DNA of 64,000 nucleotides from CAVVUC01 sp963751395 (GCA_963751395.1 CAVVUC010000004.1:124001-188000); one strand, 5' to 3'; counted from the stretch's first letter, positions 9,176-18,034 are shown. Notes: generated from the letters alone by a model not told the origin. Program-made: numbers and translations.

Positions 9176-10687
9176 ATGATTTCCGACCTGCCCATCCCTC
9201 AGCGCGACCTGATTCTCGCCGTCTCGGCACCGCTGATCTACATCGCGATGGTGGCCATCGGGCGTACTTTGAAACGCCGGTCCGGCGCGCAGCTCGGGAT
9301 CGCCTACCAGCTTTTCGCCATCTGCCTGGCGCTCTACGTGCCGCTCAAGGTTCTGAATCTCGATCTCTCTTTCGCGCCGTTCGATCTTCGCCGCGAGATC
9401 GGTGCCGCGGCGATGCTGCTCGGCGCACTGTGCGTGGTCTCGCTGATGCGCCCTTATGTTTGGGAGAATTACTTCGCGCGAAACAAGCAGACGGAAATCC
9501 CGAAGTTCCTTCAGGACATCGCCGGGCTGGTCATTTTTCTCGTCGCGGTGCTTCTGGTGTTGAGCATCGGCTACGAGCAGAAAGTTCCGGGGCTGGTCGC
9601 AGGCTCGGGAATTGTCGCCGTGATCCTTGGTTTTGCGATGCAGGATCTTCTCGGCAACATCATCTCCGGGATCGCCTTGCACATCGGCCAGCCATTCAAG
9701 CCCGGCGACTGGCTCATGTTCGAAAATCATCACGCGGAAGTGATCGAGGTGAACTGGCGCTCGACGCGGCTGCGGACCAACGACGATGTCTGCCTCGACA
9801 TCCCCAACAACCAAATCGTCCGCCACACGATCCTCAACCTTTCGTATCCGACGAGATGCCACGCGATGCGTATCACGGTCGGTGTGGATTATTCGGTGCC
9901 GCCCAACCGGGTGAAAAAGGTGATTGCCGAAGCGGCAGCGACCGCATTCGGCGTGGTTGCTCATCCGGCTCCGAAGGTTTTCCTGAAAGACTTCGGCGAC
10001 TCGGCGATCATCTACGAACTGAAGTTCTCCATGGAGCGGGACGACCTTTTCAACGACATCTTCGACTCGATCAAGACGAACATCTGGTACGGGCTGAATC
10101 GCGCGGAAATGAAGATTCCGTTCCCGATCCGGACCCTCAAAATCGACCGGGCCGCTCAGGCCGCCAACGAAATTTCCGCCGTGGCTCGCGCCGGGCTGCG
10201 CGGGCAGTCCATTTTCCAGTGCCTCAGCGACGCGCAAATGGAACAGCTTTTGGACTCAGCCAGACTGCTGCGCTACGGAGCGGGCGAGAAAATCATCCAG
10301 CAAAACGCGCAGGGAGATTCGATGTTCGTTCTCCTGCACGGGTCGGCCGGCGTGCATGTCGGCGCCGACGGCGCGCAGACGCTGGTCGCGACGCTTGGCG
10401 CGGGTGCGCCGGTCGGGGAGATGTCGCTGCTGACCGGGGAGAAACGAAGCGCGACGGTGATCGCCCAGACCGATTGCGATGTTCTCGAAATCCGGAAGTC
10501 CGTCTTTGCTGAACTGCTCGAGAACAACGAAATGCTCCTTCAAAAACTCAGCGAATTGCTGGCCCAGCGGCGCATGGAGAACGAGGGCGCCCTTGCGTCC
10601 GCCTCGGAAAAGAAAACGCTCGATGCCAGGAAGGAGGAATACACGAAGACTTTCTTCACGAAGTTGCGCTCGTTTTTTGAACTGTGA
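9176..10687 (+). CDS. MscS-family channel with C-terminal cyclic-nucleotide-binding domain (bCNG-like)
   Basis: 503 residues from ATG 9176; a GTG at 9152 is an alternative. Several N-terminal membrane helices precede the MscS pore and beta domain (GIVAVILGFAMQDLLGN...IGQPFKPGDWL, from about residue 146). Residues about 345-470 form a Crp-like nucleotide-binding domain with the phosphate cassette GEMSLLTGEKRSATV, keeping the conserved Glu and Arg. This is the architecture of bacterial cyclic-nucleotide-gated channels, which unlike E. coli MscS respond mainly to cAMP rather than tension. A cyclase-domain protein is encoded in the same window (57677-60325), though nothing links the two directly. 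Confidence 0.86.
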   Translation: MISDLPIPQRDLILAVSAPLIYIAMVAIGRTLKRRSGAQLGIAYQLFAICLALYVPLKVLNLDLSFAPFDLRREIGAAAMLLGALCVVSLMRPYVWENYFARNKQTEIPKFLQDIAGLVIFLVAVLLVLSIGYEQKVPGLVAGSGIVAVILGFAMQDLLGNIISGIALHIGQPFKPGDWLMFENHHAEVIEVNWRSTRLRTNDDVCLDIPNNQIVRHTILNLSYPTRCHAMRITVGVDYSVPPNRVKKVIAEAAATAFGVVAHPAPKVFLKDFGDSAIIYELKFSMERDDLFNDIFDSIKTNIWYGLNRAEMKIPFPIRTLKIDRAAQAANEISAVARAGLRGQSIFQCLSDAQMEQLLDSARLLRYGAGEKIIQQNAQGDSMFVLLHGSAGVHVGADGAQTLVATLGAGAPVGEMSLLTGEKRSATVIAQTDCDVLEIRKSVFAELLENNEMLLQKLSELLAQRRMENEGALASASEKKTLDARKEEYTKTFFTKLRSFFEL

Positions 10688-10694
10688 GCGCGCG

Positions 10695-10782
10695 GCGATA
10701 TTCCTCTTATTCTTATTCCTGCTCCTGTTCTTAAACCATCGAGAAGAATAGGAATAAGAACAGGAGCAAGAGCAGGAACAGG
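10695..10782. repeat. Inverted short-period repeat between the channel and protease genes
   Basis: A CT-rich arm (TTCCTCTTATTCTTATTCC then TGCTCCTGTTC, to about 10732) faces its imperfect reverse complement (GAATAAGAACAGGAGCA and related units, about 10742-10782). Units of 6-7 bases vary slightly. The pair would form a long stem. It belongs with similar structures at 12160-12236, 18906-19054 and 55215-55300. Confidence 0.7.
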
Positions 10783-10828
10783 ATGCCGCGCTTTCCTTTG
10801 CAGTCCTCTGTGCTACTTTTTTCCACTC

Positions 10829-12139
10829 ATGAAAAAGCGCATTGTTTTGAGCGGAGTTCTTCTTTCCGCCTTGTTCTTGATTCTCGGCACGCGCGCGTTC
10901 GACGCGGCGGTGGTCACGGCGGGACAGGACGACTCGGCGTACGGCAACATCGCGGTCCTCACTAGGGCGCTGCAGTTGATCCGTCAGGATTACGTGGACG
11001 ACAAAAAAATCAGCTACCACGACCTCACCTACTCGGCGTTGCGCGGCATGTTGCAAAGCCTCGACCCGCACAGTCAGTTCATGGAGCCGACCGATTTCAA
11101 AGGCATGCAGGACGACACGAAGAGCCAGTTCGGAGGGCTCGGCGTGGTCGTCTCGATGAAGGAGGGAAATCTCACGATCGTATCGCCAATGGAGGACACG
11201 CCGGGCTTCAAGGCCGGTCTGCTGCCGAACGATCAGATTCTGAAAATCAACGGAGCCTCGACCGAGAAAATGGATCTCTCCGACGCGATCAAGCTGCTGC
11301 GCGGCGAGCCGGGCCAGAAGGTGACGCTCACGGTCCTGCGGCCCGCGACGAAGGAGATCAAAGACTACGTCCTCGAACGCGCGATCATCAAGGTCGAGAG
11401 CGTCAAGGATGCGAAGATTCTGCCGGCGGAAATGACGGGTGATTTCAAGATCGGCTACGTCCGCATCACGCAGTTCAACGAACCGACCGCCGCCGATCTG
11501 GCGAAGAAGCTCGACAAGCTCGAAGCGCAAGGCATGCAGGCGCTCATCCTCGACCTGCGCTACAACCCCGGCGGTCTGCTGAACAGCGCCGTCGATGTCT
11601 GCGCCCAGTTTTTGCCGCCGAATGAAATGGTCGTTTACACCGAGGGCCGCGTCGCGTCGCAGAAGAAGATTTACCGCACGCCGGAAAACGCAAAGCCGCG
11701 TCCGCGCTACCCGCTCGCGATTTTGATCAACGGAGGCAGCGCAAGCGGTTCGGAGATCGTTGCCGGCGCGTTGAAGGATTTGAAACGCGCGATCCTGGTC
11801 GGCGAGACGACGTTTGGAAAAGGCTCCGTCCAGAGCGTGATCCAGCTTCCCGACGGCTCGGCGCTTCGTTTGACGACGGCGAAATACTACACGCCAGGCA
11901 AGCAGGTGATTCACGAGAAAGGTGTGTCGCCGAGTATTCGCGCGACGCTGACCTCCGAGCAGGAGAGGGATTTGCTGCTGCAGCGACGCGATGAAATCAT
12001 GGCAGCGGCGGAGAAAAAGGAGCCGACGGCGATTCAAGATCCGCAGCTTGAGCGCGCCGTCGATGCGCTCAAAGGCGTTGTCATTTACGCCGGAAAAGCT
12101 GCGCCGGCCAAGGAAAAGAAAGCATCCGCGGTGAACTGA
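10829..12139 (+). CDS. C-terminal processing protease, S41 family
   Basis: 436 residues with an N-terminal hydrophobic signal or anchor (IVLSGVLLSALFLILGT). The S41 N-terminal region (RQDYVD...LDPHSQFM) is followed by a PDZ domain (about 95-175, starting FGGLGVVVSM) and the protease core. The catalytic Ser lies in NGGSASGSEIVAGAL (about 300-312) and the general-base Lys in TTFGKGSVQSVIQL (about 330). Ctp/Prc enzymes act in the periplasm, cutting C-termini of envelope proteins. The gene follows an inverted repeat and precedes tsaD by 31 bases. Confidence 0.93.
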   Translation: MKKRIVLSGVLLSALFLILGTRAFDAAVVTAGQDDSAYGNIAVLTRALQLIRQDYVDDKKISYHDLTYSALRGMLQSLDPHSQFMEPTDFKGMQDDTKSQFGGLGVVVSMKEGNLTIVSPMEDTPGFKAGLLPNDQILKINGASTEKMDLSDAIKLLRGEPGQKVTLTVLRPATKEIKDYVLERAIIKVESVKDAKILPAEMTGDFKIGYVRITQFNEPTAADLAKKLDKLEAQGMQALILDLRYNPGGLLNSAVDVCAQFLPPNEMVVYTEGRVASQKKIYRTPENAKPRPRYPLAILINGGSASGSEIVAGALKDLKRAILVGETTFGKGSVQSVIQLPDGSALRLTTAKYYTPGKQVIHEKGVSPSIRATLTSEQERDLLLQRRDEIMAAAEKKEPTAIQDPQLERAVDALKGVVIYAGKAAPAKEKKASAVN

Positions 12140-12159
12140 GCTTTTCGAAGCGAATGGCG

Positions 12160-12236
12160 ATCGGTGAATTGTGAACAGAAGAGAAACGGAGCAGCGCTCC
12201 CACCAACCACCATTCACCGTTCACCATTCACCATCC
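12160..12236. repeat. Heptad repeat pair overlapping the 5' end of tsaD
   Basis: A left arm near 12160-12174 (GGTGAATTGTGAAC) faces tandem CATTCACC/GTTCACC units at about 12210-12236. The right arm is translated as part of the TsaD N-terminal extension. The structure resembles the other short-period inverted arrays in this window but here it extends into a reading frame. Confidence 0.6.
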
Positions 12237-13325
12237 GTCCTGGCGATCGAGACCTCGTGTGATGAAACAGCCGTTGCGATTTTCTCCGGCCAGTTGCTCG
12301 TTAGCGAAGTCGCTTCGCAGATCGCGCTGCACCAGCCTTACGGCGGAGTCGTTCCCGAAGTCGCGTCGCGAAGCCATCTCACGCAACTCCGTCCGCTGAT
12401 CGATCTCGCGCTTGCCACGGCTGGCGTGGACATCGGCGACATCGACGCGTTCGCCGCCACGTCGGGACCAGGGCTGGCGAGTTCGCTGTTGATCGGCGCG
12501 TCTGCGGCGAAAGGGCTCGCGCTCAGCTTGCGCAAGCCGTTCCTTGCGGTGAATCACCTCGAGGGGCATTTGCTTTCGCCCTTTTTCGGCAGCGCCGGTG
12601 AAATCGCGCCGTGCGTCGCGTTGATCGTCAGCGGCGGGCACACGCTGCTCGTCGAGGTCTTGGGGTTTGGCAGCTACCGCGTGCTCGGCCAGACACGCGA
12701 CGACGCGGCAGGGGAGGCGTTCGACAAGGTGGGCAAGCTCCTGCGATTGCCCTATCCGGGCGGCCCGAACATCGACCGGCTCGCGCGCGACGGCGACCCG
12801 ACGCGCTTCGCTTTTCCGCGCAGCATGCTGTATTCGGACGACTTCAATTTCAGCTTCAGCGGATTGAAAACCGCCGTGCGCTACATGCTGCCGAAGCTGG
12901 AGCAGGAGGGAAGCGCGCCGTCGCTTCCGGAAGCGGCACACGGCACCGACGGCGCGATGCCCTCCAGCCGCGAAGGGCTTTCGGCAAACGCTCTGAAAGA
13001 TGTCTGCGCGTCGTTTCAGGAAGCGGTCGTCGATGTGCTCGTCGCCAAGACGATCGCCGCCGCGAAAGTGCGCAACCGTGGCGTGATCGCGGTCAGCGGC
13101 GGCGTGAGCTGCAACTCGCGGTTGCGGGAGAAATTTCGCGCGGCTTGCGAGGAAAACGGATTCGACCTGCTGCTGGCAAGCCCCGACCTATGCACCGACA
13201 ACGCAGCGATGATCGCGTTTGTCGCGAGCCGGAAAGTCGCTCGCGGCGAGCGTTCGCCGATCACGGCGGACATCGATCCGAATCTGCGATTGGTGATGAT
13301 CGGCGCTTCAAAGAATTCCGGGTAG
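12171..13325 (+). CDS. tsaD: tRNA N6-adenosine threonylcarbamoyltransferase (TsaD)
   Basis: 384 residues from GTG 12171. The family core begins at VLAIETSCDETAVAIF (about residue 23). Metal and ATP motifs are present: NHLEGHLLSPFF (about 127), SGGHTLL, and the C-terminal TDNAAMIAF. The enzyme transfers threonylcarbamoyl to A37 of ANN-decoding tRNAs with TsaB and TsaE. Two oddities: about 22 N-terminal residues are encoded partly by a short-period repeat, and an insert of about 25 residues (about 244-270) follows the FSGLKTAVRY motif. No ATG lies near the core, so the GTG start is plausible but not certain. Confidence 0.93.
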   Translation: MNRRETEQRSHQPPFTVHHSPSVLAIETSCDETAVAIFSGQLLVSEVASQIALHQPYGGVVPEVASRSHLTQLRPLIDLALATAGVDIGDIDAFAATSGPGLASSLLIGASAAKGLALSLRKPFLAVNHLEGHLLSPFFGSAGEIAPCVALIVSGGHTLLVEVLGFGSYRVLGQTRDDAAGEAFDKVGKLLRLPYPGGPNIDRLARDGDPTRFAFPRSMLYSDDFNFSFSGLKTAVRYMLPKLEQEGSAPSLPEAAHGTDGAMPSSREGLSANALKDVCASFQEAVVDVLVAKTIAAAKVRNRGVIAVSGGVSCNSRLREKFRAACEENGFDLLLASPDLCTDNAAMIAFVASRKVARGERSPITADIDPNLRLVMIGASKNSG

Positions 13326-13464
13326 CGCAGGCCGCTGGCCTGCTGCGGTCGGCGGCCTCGCCGGCCGCATTGGGATAACGTGGGGAATGCTCACACAGGT
13401 TGGAGCATCTCTCGGTGTTCGCGGCGAGGCCGCCGAAACCAACAGGCGGGACGCCTGTGACACC
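13326..13464. repeat. Palindrome-rich repeat after tsaD (GGCGGGACGCC family)
   Basis: The convergent tsaD/prenyl-synthase spacer is filled by nested palindromes: CAGGCCGCTGGCCTG, a GGCGGCCTCGCC arm facing GGCGAGGCCGCC, and a 28-base end (13437-13464) that matches 22811-22838 in reverse orientation at 27 of 28 positions. It looks like a non-coding MITE or REP element and may also end both converging transcripts. Confidence 0.7.
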
Positions 13465-13467
13465 GAA

Positions 13468-14349
13468 TCAATAATCCCGCGCGAGCAGGTAGTCGGCGAG
13501 GGAGCGGAGCGTCGCGGCTTTTTCGCCGAATGGCTCCAGCGCCTTGCGAGCGACGTTCGTGAGTCGCTGCGCTTCTTTGCGCGAGTGATCCAGTCCGAAG
13601 ATCGCAGGGTAGGTCGCCTTCTGCGCGGCGACATCTTTGCCCGCGCTCTTGCCGAGCTTCTCGGAGGTCTGCGTGACATCGAGAATGTCGTCGATGACCT
13701 GGAAGGCGAGGCCGAGCGACTGGCCGAATGTCGTGAGATTGGCCAGTTTCGTTTCCGTTGCGTTCGCACTCATCGCGCCGAGCCGGATGGAGGCGGTGAG
13801 GAGCGCGGCGGTCTTCGATTTGTGGATGAACTGCAGTTCTTTGCCGCTGATGCGTTTCCCTTCGCCTTCGAGATCCGCGACCTGTCCGGCGATCAGCCAG
13901 CGGCTGCCGGCGGCGACGGCGAGTTCCTTCACGAGCGCGGGCATGCGGTAGCGCGGCCATCCTTCCGCCTGCGCCAGAATCTCGAATGCGATCGTGAGCA
14001 GCGCGTCGCCGGCGAGCACGGCGACGCCTTCGCCGAAAACCTTGTGGGAGGTCGGTTTGCCGCGCCGGAAATCGTCGTTGTCCATGCACGGAAGATCGTC
14101 GTGGATGAGCGAGTAGGTGTGGATGCACTCGACCGCGCAGGCGGGCGGGATCGCCTTGGAAGCCTCTCCGCCACAGGCTTCGGCGGCGGCGATGCAAAGA
14201 ATCGGACGCAGCCGTTTGCCGCCGGCGAAAAGGCTGTACCGCATCGCCTTGTGGATCGTCGCGGGCTTGGTGGCGGCCCTCGGGAGAAAGCGGTCCAGCG
14301 CCTTATCGACCAGCGCCTGACGTGAAACCAGGTACGTTTTCAGGGACAT
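13468..14349 (-). CDS. Polyprenyl synthetase (farnesyl/geranylgeranyl diphosphate synthase, IspA-type)
   Basis: 293 residues from ATG 14349. The first Asp-rich motif (LIHDDLPCMDNDD, with DDxxxxD) and second (QVIDDILD) are both present, as is GGKRLRP. The enzyme condenses IPP with allylic diphosphates; chain length cannot be fixed by eye, but size and the CMDNDD motif fit the IspA farnesyl type. The stop gives the C-terminus LLARDY. It is 14 bases downstream of glpX on the same strand, and a longer in-frame read upstream is only a glpX shadow. Confidence 0.88.
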   Translation of the reverse strand: MSLKTYLVSRQALVDKALDRFLPRAATKPATIHKAMRYSLFAGGKRLRPILCIAAAEACGGEASKAIPPACAVECIHTYSLIHDDLPCMDNDDFRRGKPTSHKVFGEGVAVLAGDALLTIAFEILAQAEGWPRYRMPALVKELAVAAGSRWLIAGQVADLEGEGKRISGKELQFIHKSKTAALLTASIRLGAMSANATETKLANLTTFGQSLGLAFQVIDDILDVTQTSEKLGKSAGKDVAAQKATYPAIFGLDHSRKEAQRLTNVARKALEPFGEKAATLRSLADYLLARDY

Positions 14350-14363
14350 AAAACCAGTGCCGG

Positions 14364-15428
14364 TCAGATGCGGTGTTCGCGGTTGTCGGAGCGCAGATGG
14401 ATCGTCTTCGTGCGCAAGTCGTGGTGCGTCGTGATGTAGCGCACGGTCCGGCTCCTGGCGCGCATCAGGATCGAATGCGTGATGGCGGTGTAGCCGCGCA
14501 CGCGGGCGCCTTCGAGCAGCGGGCTCTCGCTGATGCCCGTGGCGCAGAAAATGATGTTCTGCCCGTGCGCGAGATCGTTGTTGTAAAAGACGCGCTGCAG
14601 ATCGTCTCCGCAACCCTGATCGAGCAGCGATTGTCTTTCCTGCTCGTCCCGGGGCCAGATCATCGCCTGGATTTCGCCGCCCAGGCATTTGAGCGCCGCG
14701 GCCGAGAGCACGCCCTCGGGCGAACCGCCGACGCCGACATACAAATCGATGCCGCTGTCGAGGATCGACGGGGCAATCGCGGCCGTGATGTCGCCATCGC
14801 TCACCATGCGCAACTGGGCGCCGGCGCTGCGGATCGCGGCGACGAGCTTGTCGTGCCGGGGGCGGTCGAGGACGAGGACGACCACGTCCTGCACGCGCTT
14901 GCGCAGAGCTTTTGCGATCGAGACGAGGTTTTCCTCGATCGGGTTGCGAATCTGGACGGTCGGCACGCCGGTGCGCTCCATGTACTGCACGACGCGCGGG
15001 CCGTAGGCGAGTTTCATCATGTAAAACGCGGGGATGTCCTTGAGCGACACCTTCACGCCTTCCTCGGGGCTTGAGGCCGCGATGCAACTGATCGAGTTCG
15101 GCGCGCCCTTGGCGATGTTGGTCGTGCCGTCGATCGGATCGAGCGCGATGTCGAATTTGATCGTTCCCGGATTCCACGTTCCGAGGTGTTCTCCTTTGAA
15201 AATGCCGGGCGCGTTGTCCTTGATCCCTTCGCCGATGACGACTTCGCCGCTGATGTTGATGAGATCGAACATGCCCCGGATGGCGTCGCACGCCGCGGCG
15301 TCGGCCTTTTCCTTCTCGCCGCGTCCGAGCCACTGGATCGAGTTCAGTGCTGCGTGTTCCGTTGCGCGGACAAAGTCGCTCTCGATGATGCGCTCGATGT
15401 CGTAATAAAGCTCCCGCTGACTTTTCAT
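14364..15428 (-). CDS. glpX: Class II fructose-1,6-bisphosphatase
   Basis: 354 residues, full length for GlpX. Metal-binding motifs include GEVVIGEGIKDNAPG, ALDPIDGTTN and SPEGVLSAAALKCLGGEIQ. It hydrolyses fructose 1,6-bisphosphate for gluconeogenesis and, in some bacteria, sedoheptulose 1,7-bisphosphate. The prenyl-synthase gene follows 14 bases downstream, so they are probably co-transcribed. Upstream, 15429-15603 holds no gene but has a GTTGGGA-type heptad run near 15515-15540. Confidence 0.94.
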   Translation of the reverse strand: MKSQRELYYDIERIIESDFVRATEHAALNSIQWLGRGEKEKADAAACDAIRGMFDLINISGEVVIGEGIKDNAPGIFKGEHLGTWNPGTIKFDIALDPIDGTTNIAKGAPNSISCIAASSPEEGVKVSLKDIPAFYMMKLAYGPRVVQYMERTGVPTVQIRNPIEENLVSIAKALRKRVQDVVVLVLDRPRHDKLVAAIRSAGAQLRMVSDGDITAAIAPSILDSGIDLYVGVGGSPEGVLSAAALKCLGGEIQAMIWPRDEQERQSLLDQGCGDDLQRVFYNNDLAHGQNIIFCATGISESPLLEGARVRGYTAITHSILMRARSRTVRYITTHHDLRTKTIHLRSDNREHRI

Positions 15429-15603
15429 GAGTTCGCGGAGTATGGCAGAGAGTTGCGGCGTTGTTCAAGCGCCGTGTCCGGTTTAACGGTGAAACTTCAA
15501 TGAATCGCCGTTGGAGTTGGGAAGTTGGGCGTTTGGAGTCTTTTGCTTTCCGCCGTTTTGTTCCCATGTTCCCGGCGCGATGTCGGATCCAAAAACGTCT
15601 TCT

Positions 15604-16011
15604 TTATTTTTCGTGAGAGTTCTCGCTGGCGCTACGGTTCTGGCGTTTTGCCATCGCCTCGTGCGTGTAGGAGGCCATCAAATCGTCCGCCTCCGTGTTC
15701 GGCAGCCCGAGGCTGTGGAAGCCGAGCGACGGCATGAGCTTGCGGATGAAATCGAGCTGCGGCCTCATTTCATCGGGCATCCCGGCGCGCTGCTGTTTGT
15801 ATTCCGGCTGAAGCGTCGTGCGGCGCTCCGGCAATCCTTCGTCCCAGATCACCGCGCCAAGGTCGGGCTTCAAATCCTTCACCATCCGGCGAATCGTTTT
15901 GATGAAACCGTAGATCGCGTTCGTCGGCTCGCCGCGTGAGTTGCTCAGATTCCGGATCGCGAAAAACGAGCGGTAAACATAGTAGTGGCCGTCAACGAGA
16001 AGGAGCTTCAT
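15604..16011 (-). pseudogene. 5'-3' exonuclease (PolA N-terminal type) gene, truncated
   Basis: 135 residues: MKLLLVDGHYYVYRSFFAIRN, then NAIYGFIKTIRRMV and a conserved EADDLMASYTHEAM. These are the first half of a FEN/PolA 5' nuclease domain (usual domain about 250-300 residues). The frame stops soon after EADD with an unrelated tail (AKRQNRSASENSHEK). It therefore lacks the later metal-binding Asp residues and the helix-hairpin-helix. No continuation was seen in the other two downstream frames. It is probably a remnant, or a regulatory fragment if expressed. It lies 67 bases after pdxH on the same strand. Confidence 0.6.
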
Positions 16012-16023
16012 GGAGGCGGGAAG

Positions 16024-16052
16024 TGACACCACGAAGGAGACGAAGATCACGA
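16024..16052. repeat. Short tandem CACGAAG/GACGAAG run
   Basis: Between pdxH and the exonuclease fragment lies ACCACGAAGGAGACGAAG then ATCACGAAG, three imperfect 8-9 base units. It is a single arm without a facing complement and resembles the other intergenic micro-repeats in the window. Confidence 0.5.
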
Positions 16053-16078
16053 AGCAAAGATGAGCGTGTCTTTCCTCG

Positions 16079-16654
16079 CTAAGGAAACAACCACTGCGAC
16101 TGCCAGCCCTCCGCCGTGCGGGTGTAAAGGATGCGCTCGTGGCGGCGGAACGGTTTCTCCGTCCAGAACTCGATCGTCTCCGGGATGACGCGGAAGCCCG
16201 ACCAGAACGGCGGGCGCGGCACCTGGCCAATGCCGAAACGGAGCGCAACTTTGGCGACCTCGGCCTCAAGTTCGAAGTAGCCTTTCATCGGCGTCGATTG
16301 TTTCGAGGCCCACGCGCCGAGCTGGCTCAGGCGCGGGCGCGTGGCGAAGTAAGCGTCGGCCTCGGCGTCGGTGACGGCTTCGATTCGTCCGCGCACGCGC
16401 ACCTGTTTCGCGAGCGGCATCCAGTAAAAGCAGAGCGCCGCGTGCGGATCGCGTTCGAGCGCCTGCGCCTTCGGGCTGGTGAGGTTCGTGTAAAAAACGA
16501 AGCCGCGTTCATCGACGCCTTTCAGCAGCACCATTCGCGAATCCGGCCCGCCGTCCGTGGCGATCGTCGAGAGCGACATCGCCGTCGGTTCCTTGAGGCC
16601 GCATTGGGTTGCTTCTTTGAGCCAGTCTTGAAATAGCGGGATCGGGTCGTTCAT
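16079..16654 (-). CDS. pdxH: Pyridoxamine 5'-phosphate oxidase
   Basis: 191 residues. Family motifs include MSLSTIATDGGPDSRMVLLKGVDERGFVFYTNL (FMN site), KAQALERDPHAALCFYW, QVRVRGR and the C-terminal FWSGFRVIPETIEFW...R.HER. The enzyme oxidises pyridoxine or pyridoxamine 5'-phosphate to PLP with FMN. Length is slightly short of the E. coli protein because of a shorter N-terminus. Confidence 0.95.
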   Translation of the reverse strand: MNDPIPLFQDWLKEATQCGLKEPTAMSLSTIATDGGPDSRMVLLKGVDERGFVFYTNLTSPKAQALERDPHAALCFYWMPLAKQVRVRGRIEAVTDAEADAYFATRPRLSQLGAWASKQSTPMKGYFELEAEVAKVALRFGIGQVPRPPFWSGFRVIPETIEFWTEKPFRRHERILYTRTAEGWQSQWLFP

Positions 16655-16687
16655 GGATTTGGTGGGACTACTCTTCGGTCATCCTCA

Positions 16688-17935
16688 TCAGAAACTCAAA
16701 CCAAGTCCCGTCGAAACGAGATTGTGCGCGTACTCGCGGCCTTCGGTGTTGGGGATCGCGCTCTCGGCCCATTCGTAGCTGTATTGCGTGGTCCACGTGA
16801 GATGCTTCGCGAGCTTCCAGTTCAACTGAAACGCCAGAGTGTAAACGTAGTCGTCGCGCACGGCGGTCGGCTCGAAATCCGCGCGATAAAGCCGGAAGCT
16901 GGCATTCGCTTCGATCGCGTCGGTGAACTTCCGCGAGTAGCCGGCGCGGTAAATGATGTCCTCATAGGCGCCGCGTCCGCACGAGCTGAGTTGCTCGAAG
17001 CGGCTGATCAGGAATTGAATCGAGTCGCGGCTCGTTGGCATGATCGTCGCCGTCGCGTCCACGAAGAGGCGGGTGTGATTGCGTCCGAAAACCTCCGGCA
17101 CGCTCTCGTCGAAATGATGAAACGACGGCCCGATGGCCGCGTTTAGTTTCAGCCACGGGACCGGCCGGCCCTCGACGCCAAGCAGCGCGCGCTGGTAGGT
17201 GTTCGAGTAGCGGATCGGATTCCCGAACAACTCGGCCTGGTTCATCGAACCGGCGCGATAGCCGCCGACCAACCATGTGTCCTTCATTACCTTGAGTCCG
17301 AGGTCGATGCCGCCGCCGAAGTTGTTGCGATCGACGTAGTTCACGTAGCCGGGAATCGGCTTCTGGTCGGTCATGAAGTCGTGGAGGTAGCCGAAGTAAA
17401 CAGGGCGGAGGAAGAACGAGCCATGCGTCCATGTCACCCTGGCGGCTTGCTTCATCCATGACGATTCACGGCGGTCGCGCAACTGGTAGGCCGCGATGGC
17501 CGGGATCCCGCCGGGCCCGGTGTAGATCGGCGTGGTCCGGCTTCCCTGGACGTAGGTGAACGAGTTGGTGAACTCGTAGGAAACCTCGCCGAGGGTTCCT
17601 TGGAAGTTCAGCGCCGCCGCATGCGCCACATTCGTTTCACTGTCCTCCTGGTGAAAGATCGAGATGCGCGGCTGGTAGCTCAGGTTCACCGTGAACGGCC
17701 GCGACGCCCAGCCGATGTCGAGTCCCGGCTGCACGGTCGTGATCAGCGATCCCTTGTTTGCCAGGGGGGTGATCTTTTGCAGAAAGACGTTGCTGTCATA
17801 GCCCTCCTCGACACGGAGGCTGAGGGCCTTCGTCATTTCAGCGCGCAGGGTTGACGGGAATACGACCAACCACGGCATCACCACGATCACTATCACGAGT
17901 CGCGATGCCAGCGACTTCAGCTTTGGAATAAACAC
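16688..17935 (-). CDS. Outer-membrane beta-barrel protein
   Basis: 415 residues with a basic N-terminus and hydrophobic signal segment (LVIVIVVMPWLVVFPSTLRA). The mature part is made of alternating amphipathic strands rich in Tyr, Trp and Phe and ends GLGLSF with a terminal Phe, the usual beta-barrel insertion signal. The N-terminal SLRVEEGYDSNVFLQ resembles outer-membrane beta-barrel proteins of uncertain role sometimes near exopolysaccharide genes. No substrate can be assigned. It is 33 bases upstream of pdxH on the same strand. Confidence 0.7.
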   Translation of the reverse strand: MFIPKLKSLASRLVIVIVVMPWLVVFPSTLRAEMTKALSLRVEEGYDSNVFLQKITPLANKGSLITTVQPGLDIGWASRPFTVNLSYQPRISIFHQEDSETNVAHAAALNFQGTLGEVSYEFTNSFTYVQGSRTTPIYTGPGGIPAIAAYQLRDRRESSWMKQAARVTWTHGSFFLRPVYFGYLHDFMTDQKPIPGYVNYVDRNNFGGGIDLGLKVMKDTWLVGGYRAGSMNQAELFGNPIRYSNTYQRALLGVEGRPVPWLKLNAAIGPSFHHFDESVPEVFGRNHTRLFVDATATIMPTSRDSIQFLISRFEQLSSCGRGAYEDIIYRAGYSRKFTDAIEANASFRLYRADFEPTAVRDDYVYTLAFQLNWKLAKHLTWTTQYSYEWAESAIPNTEGREYAHNLVSTGLGLSF

Positions 17936-18034
17936 CGGTGCATCTTCATCAGAATCCTCGACGGCACTACGCCCGGCTTGCCAAAATCTGACCGGATGTT
18001 GTTCTCGGGCGGCTGCTGCCTTTTCGTATCCGCT

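Noticed and set aside
10256..12217. A 653-codon minus-strand frame opposite the protease and channel genes
   Set aside because: It spans the end of one gene, a repeat and all of another on the opposite strand. Composition is typical of antisense frames.
13468..15567. A 699-codon fusion protein of the prenyl synthase with an N-terminal extension
   Set aside because: The upstream part is read out of frame through glpX on the same strand. The prenyl synthase starts at ATG 14349 with the normal family N-terminus.
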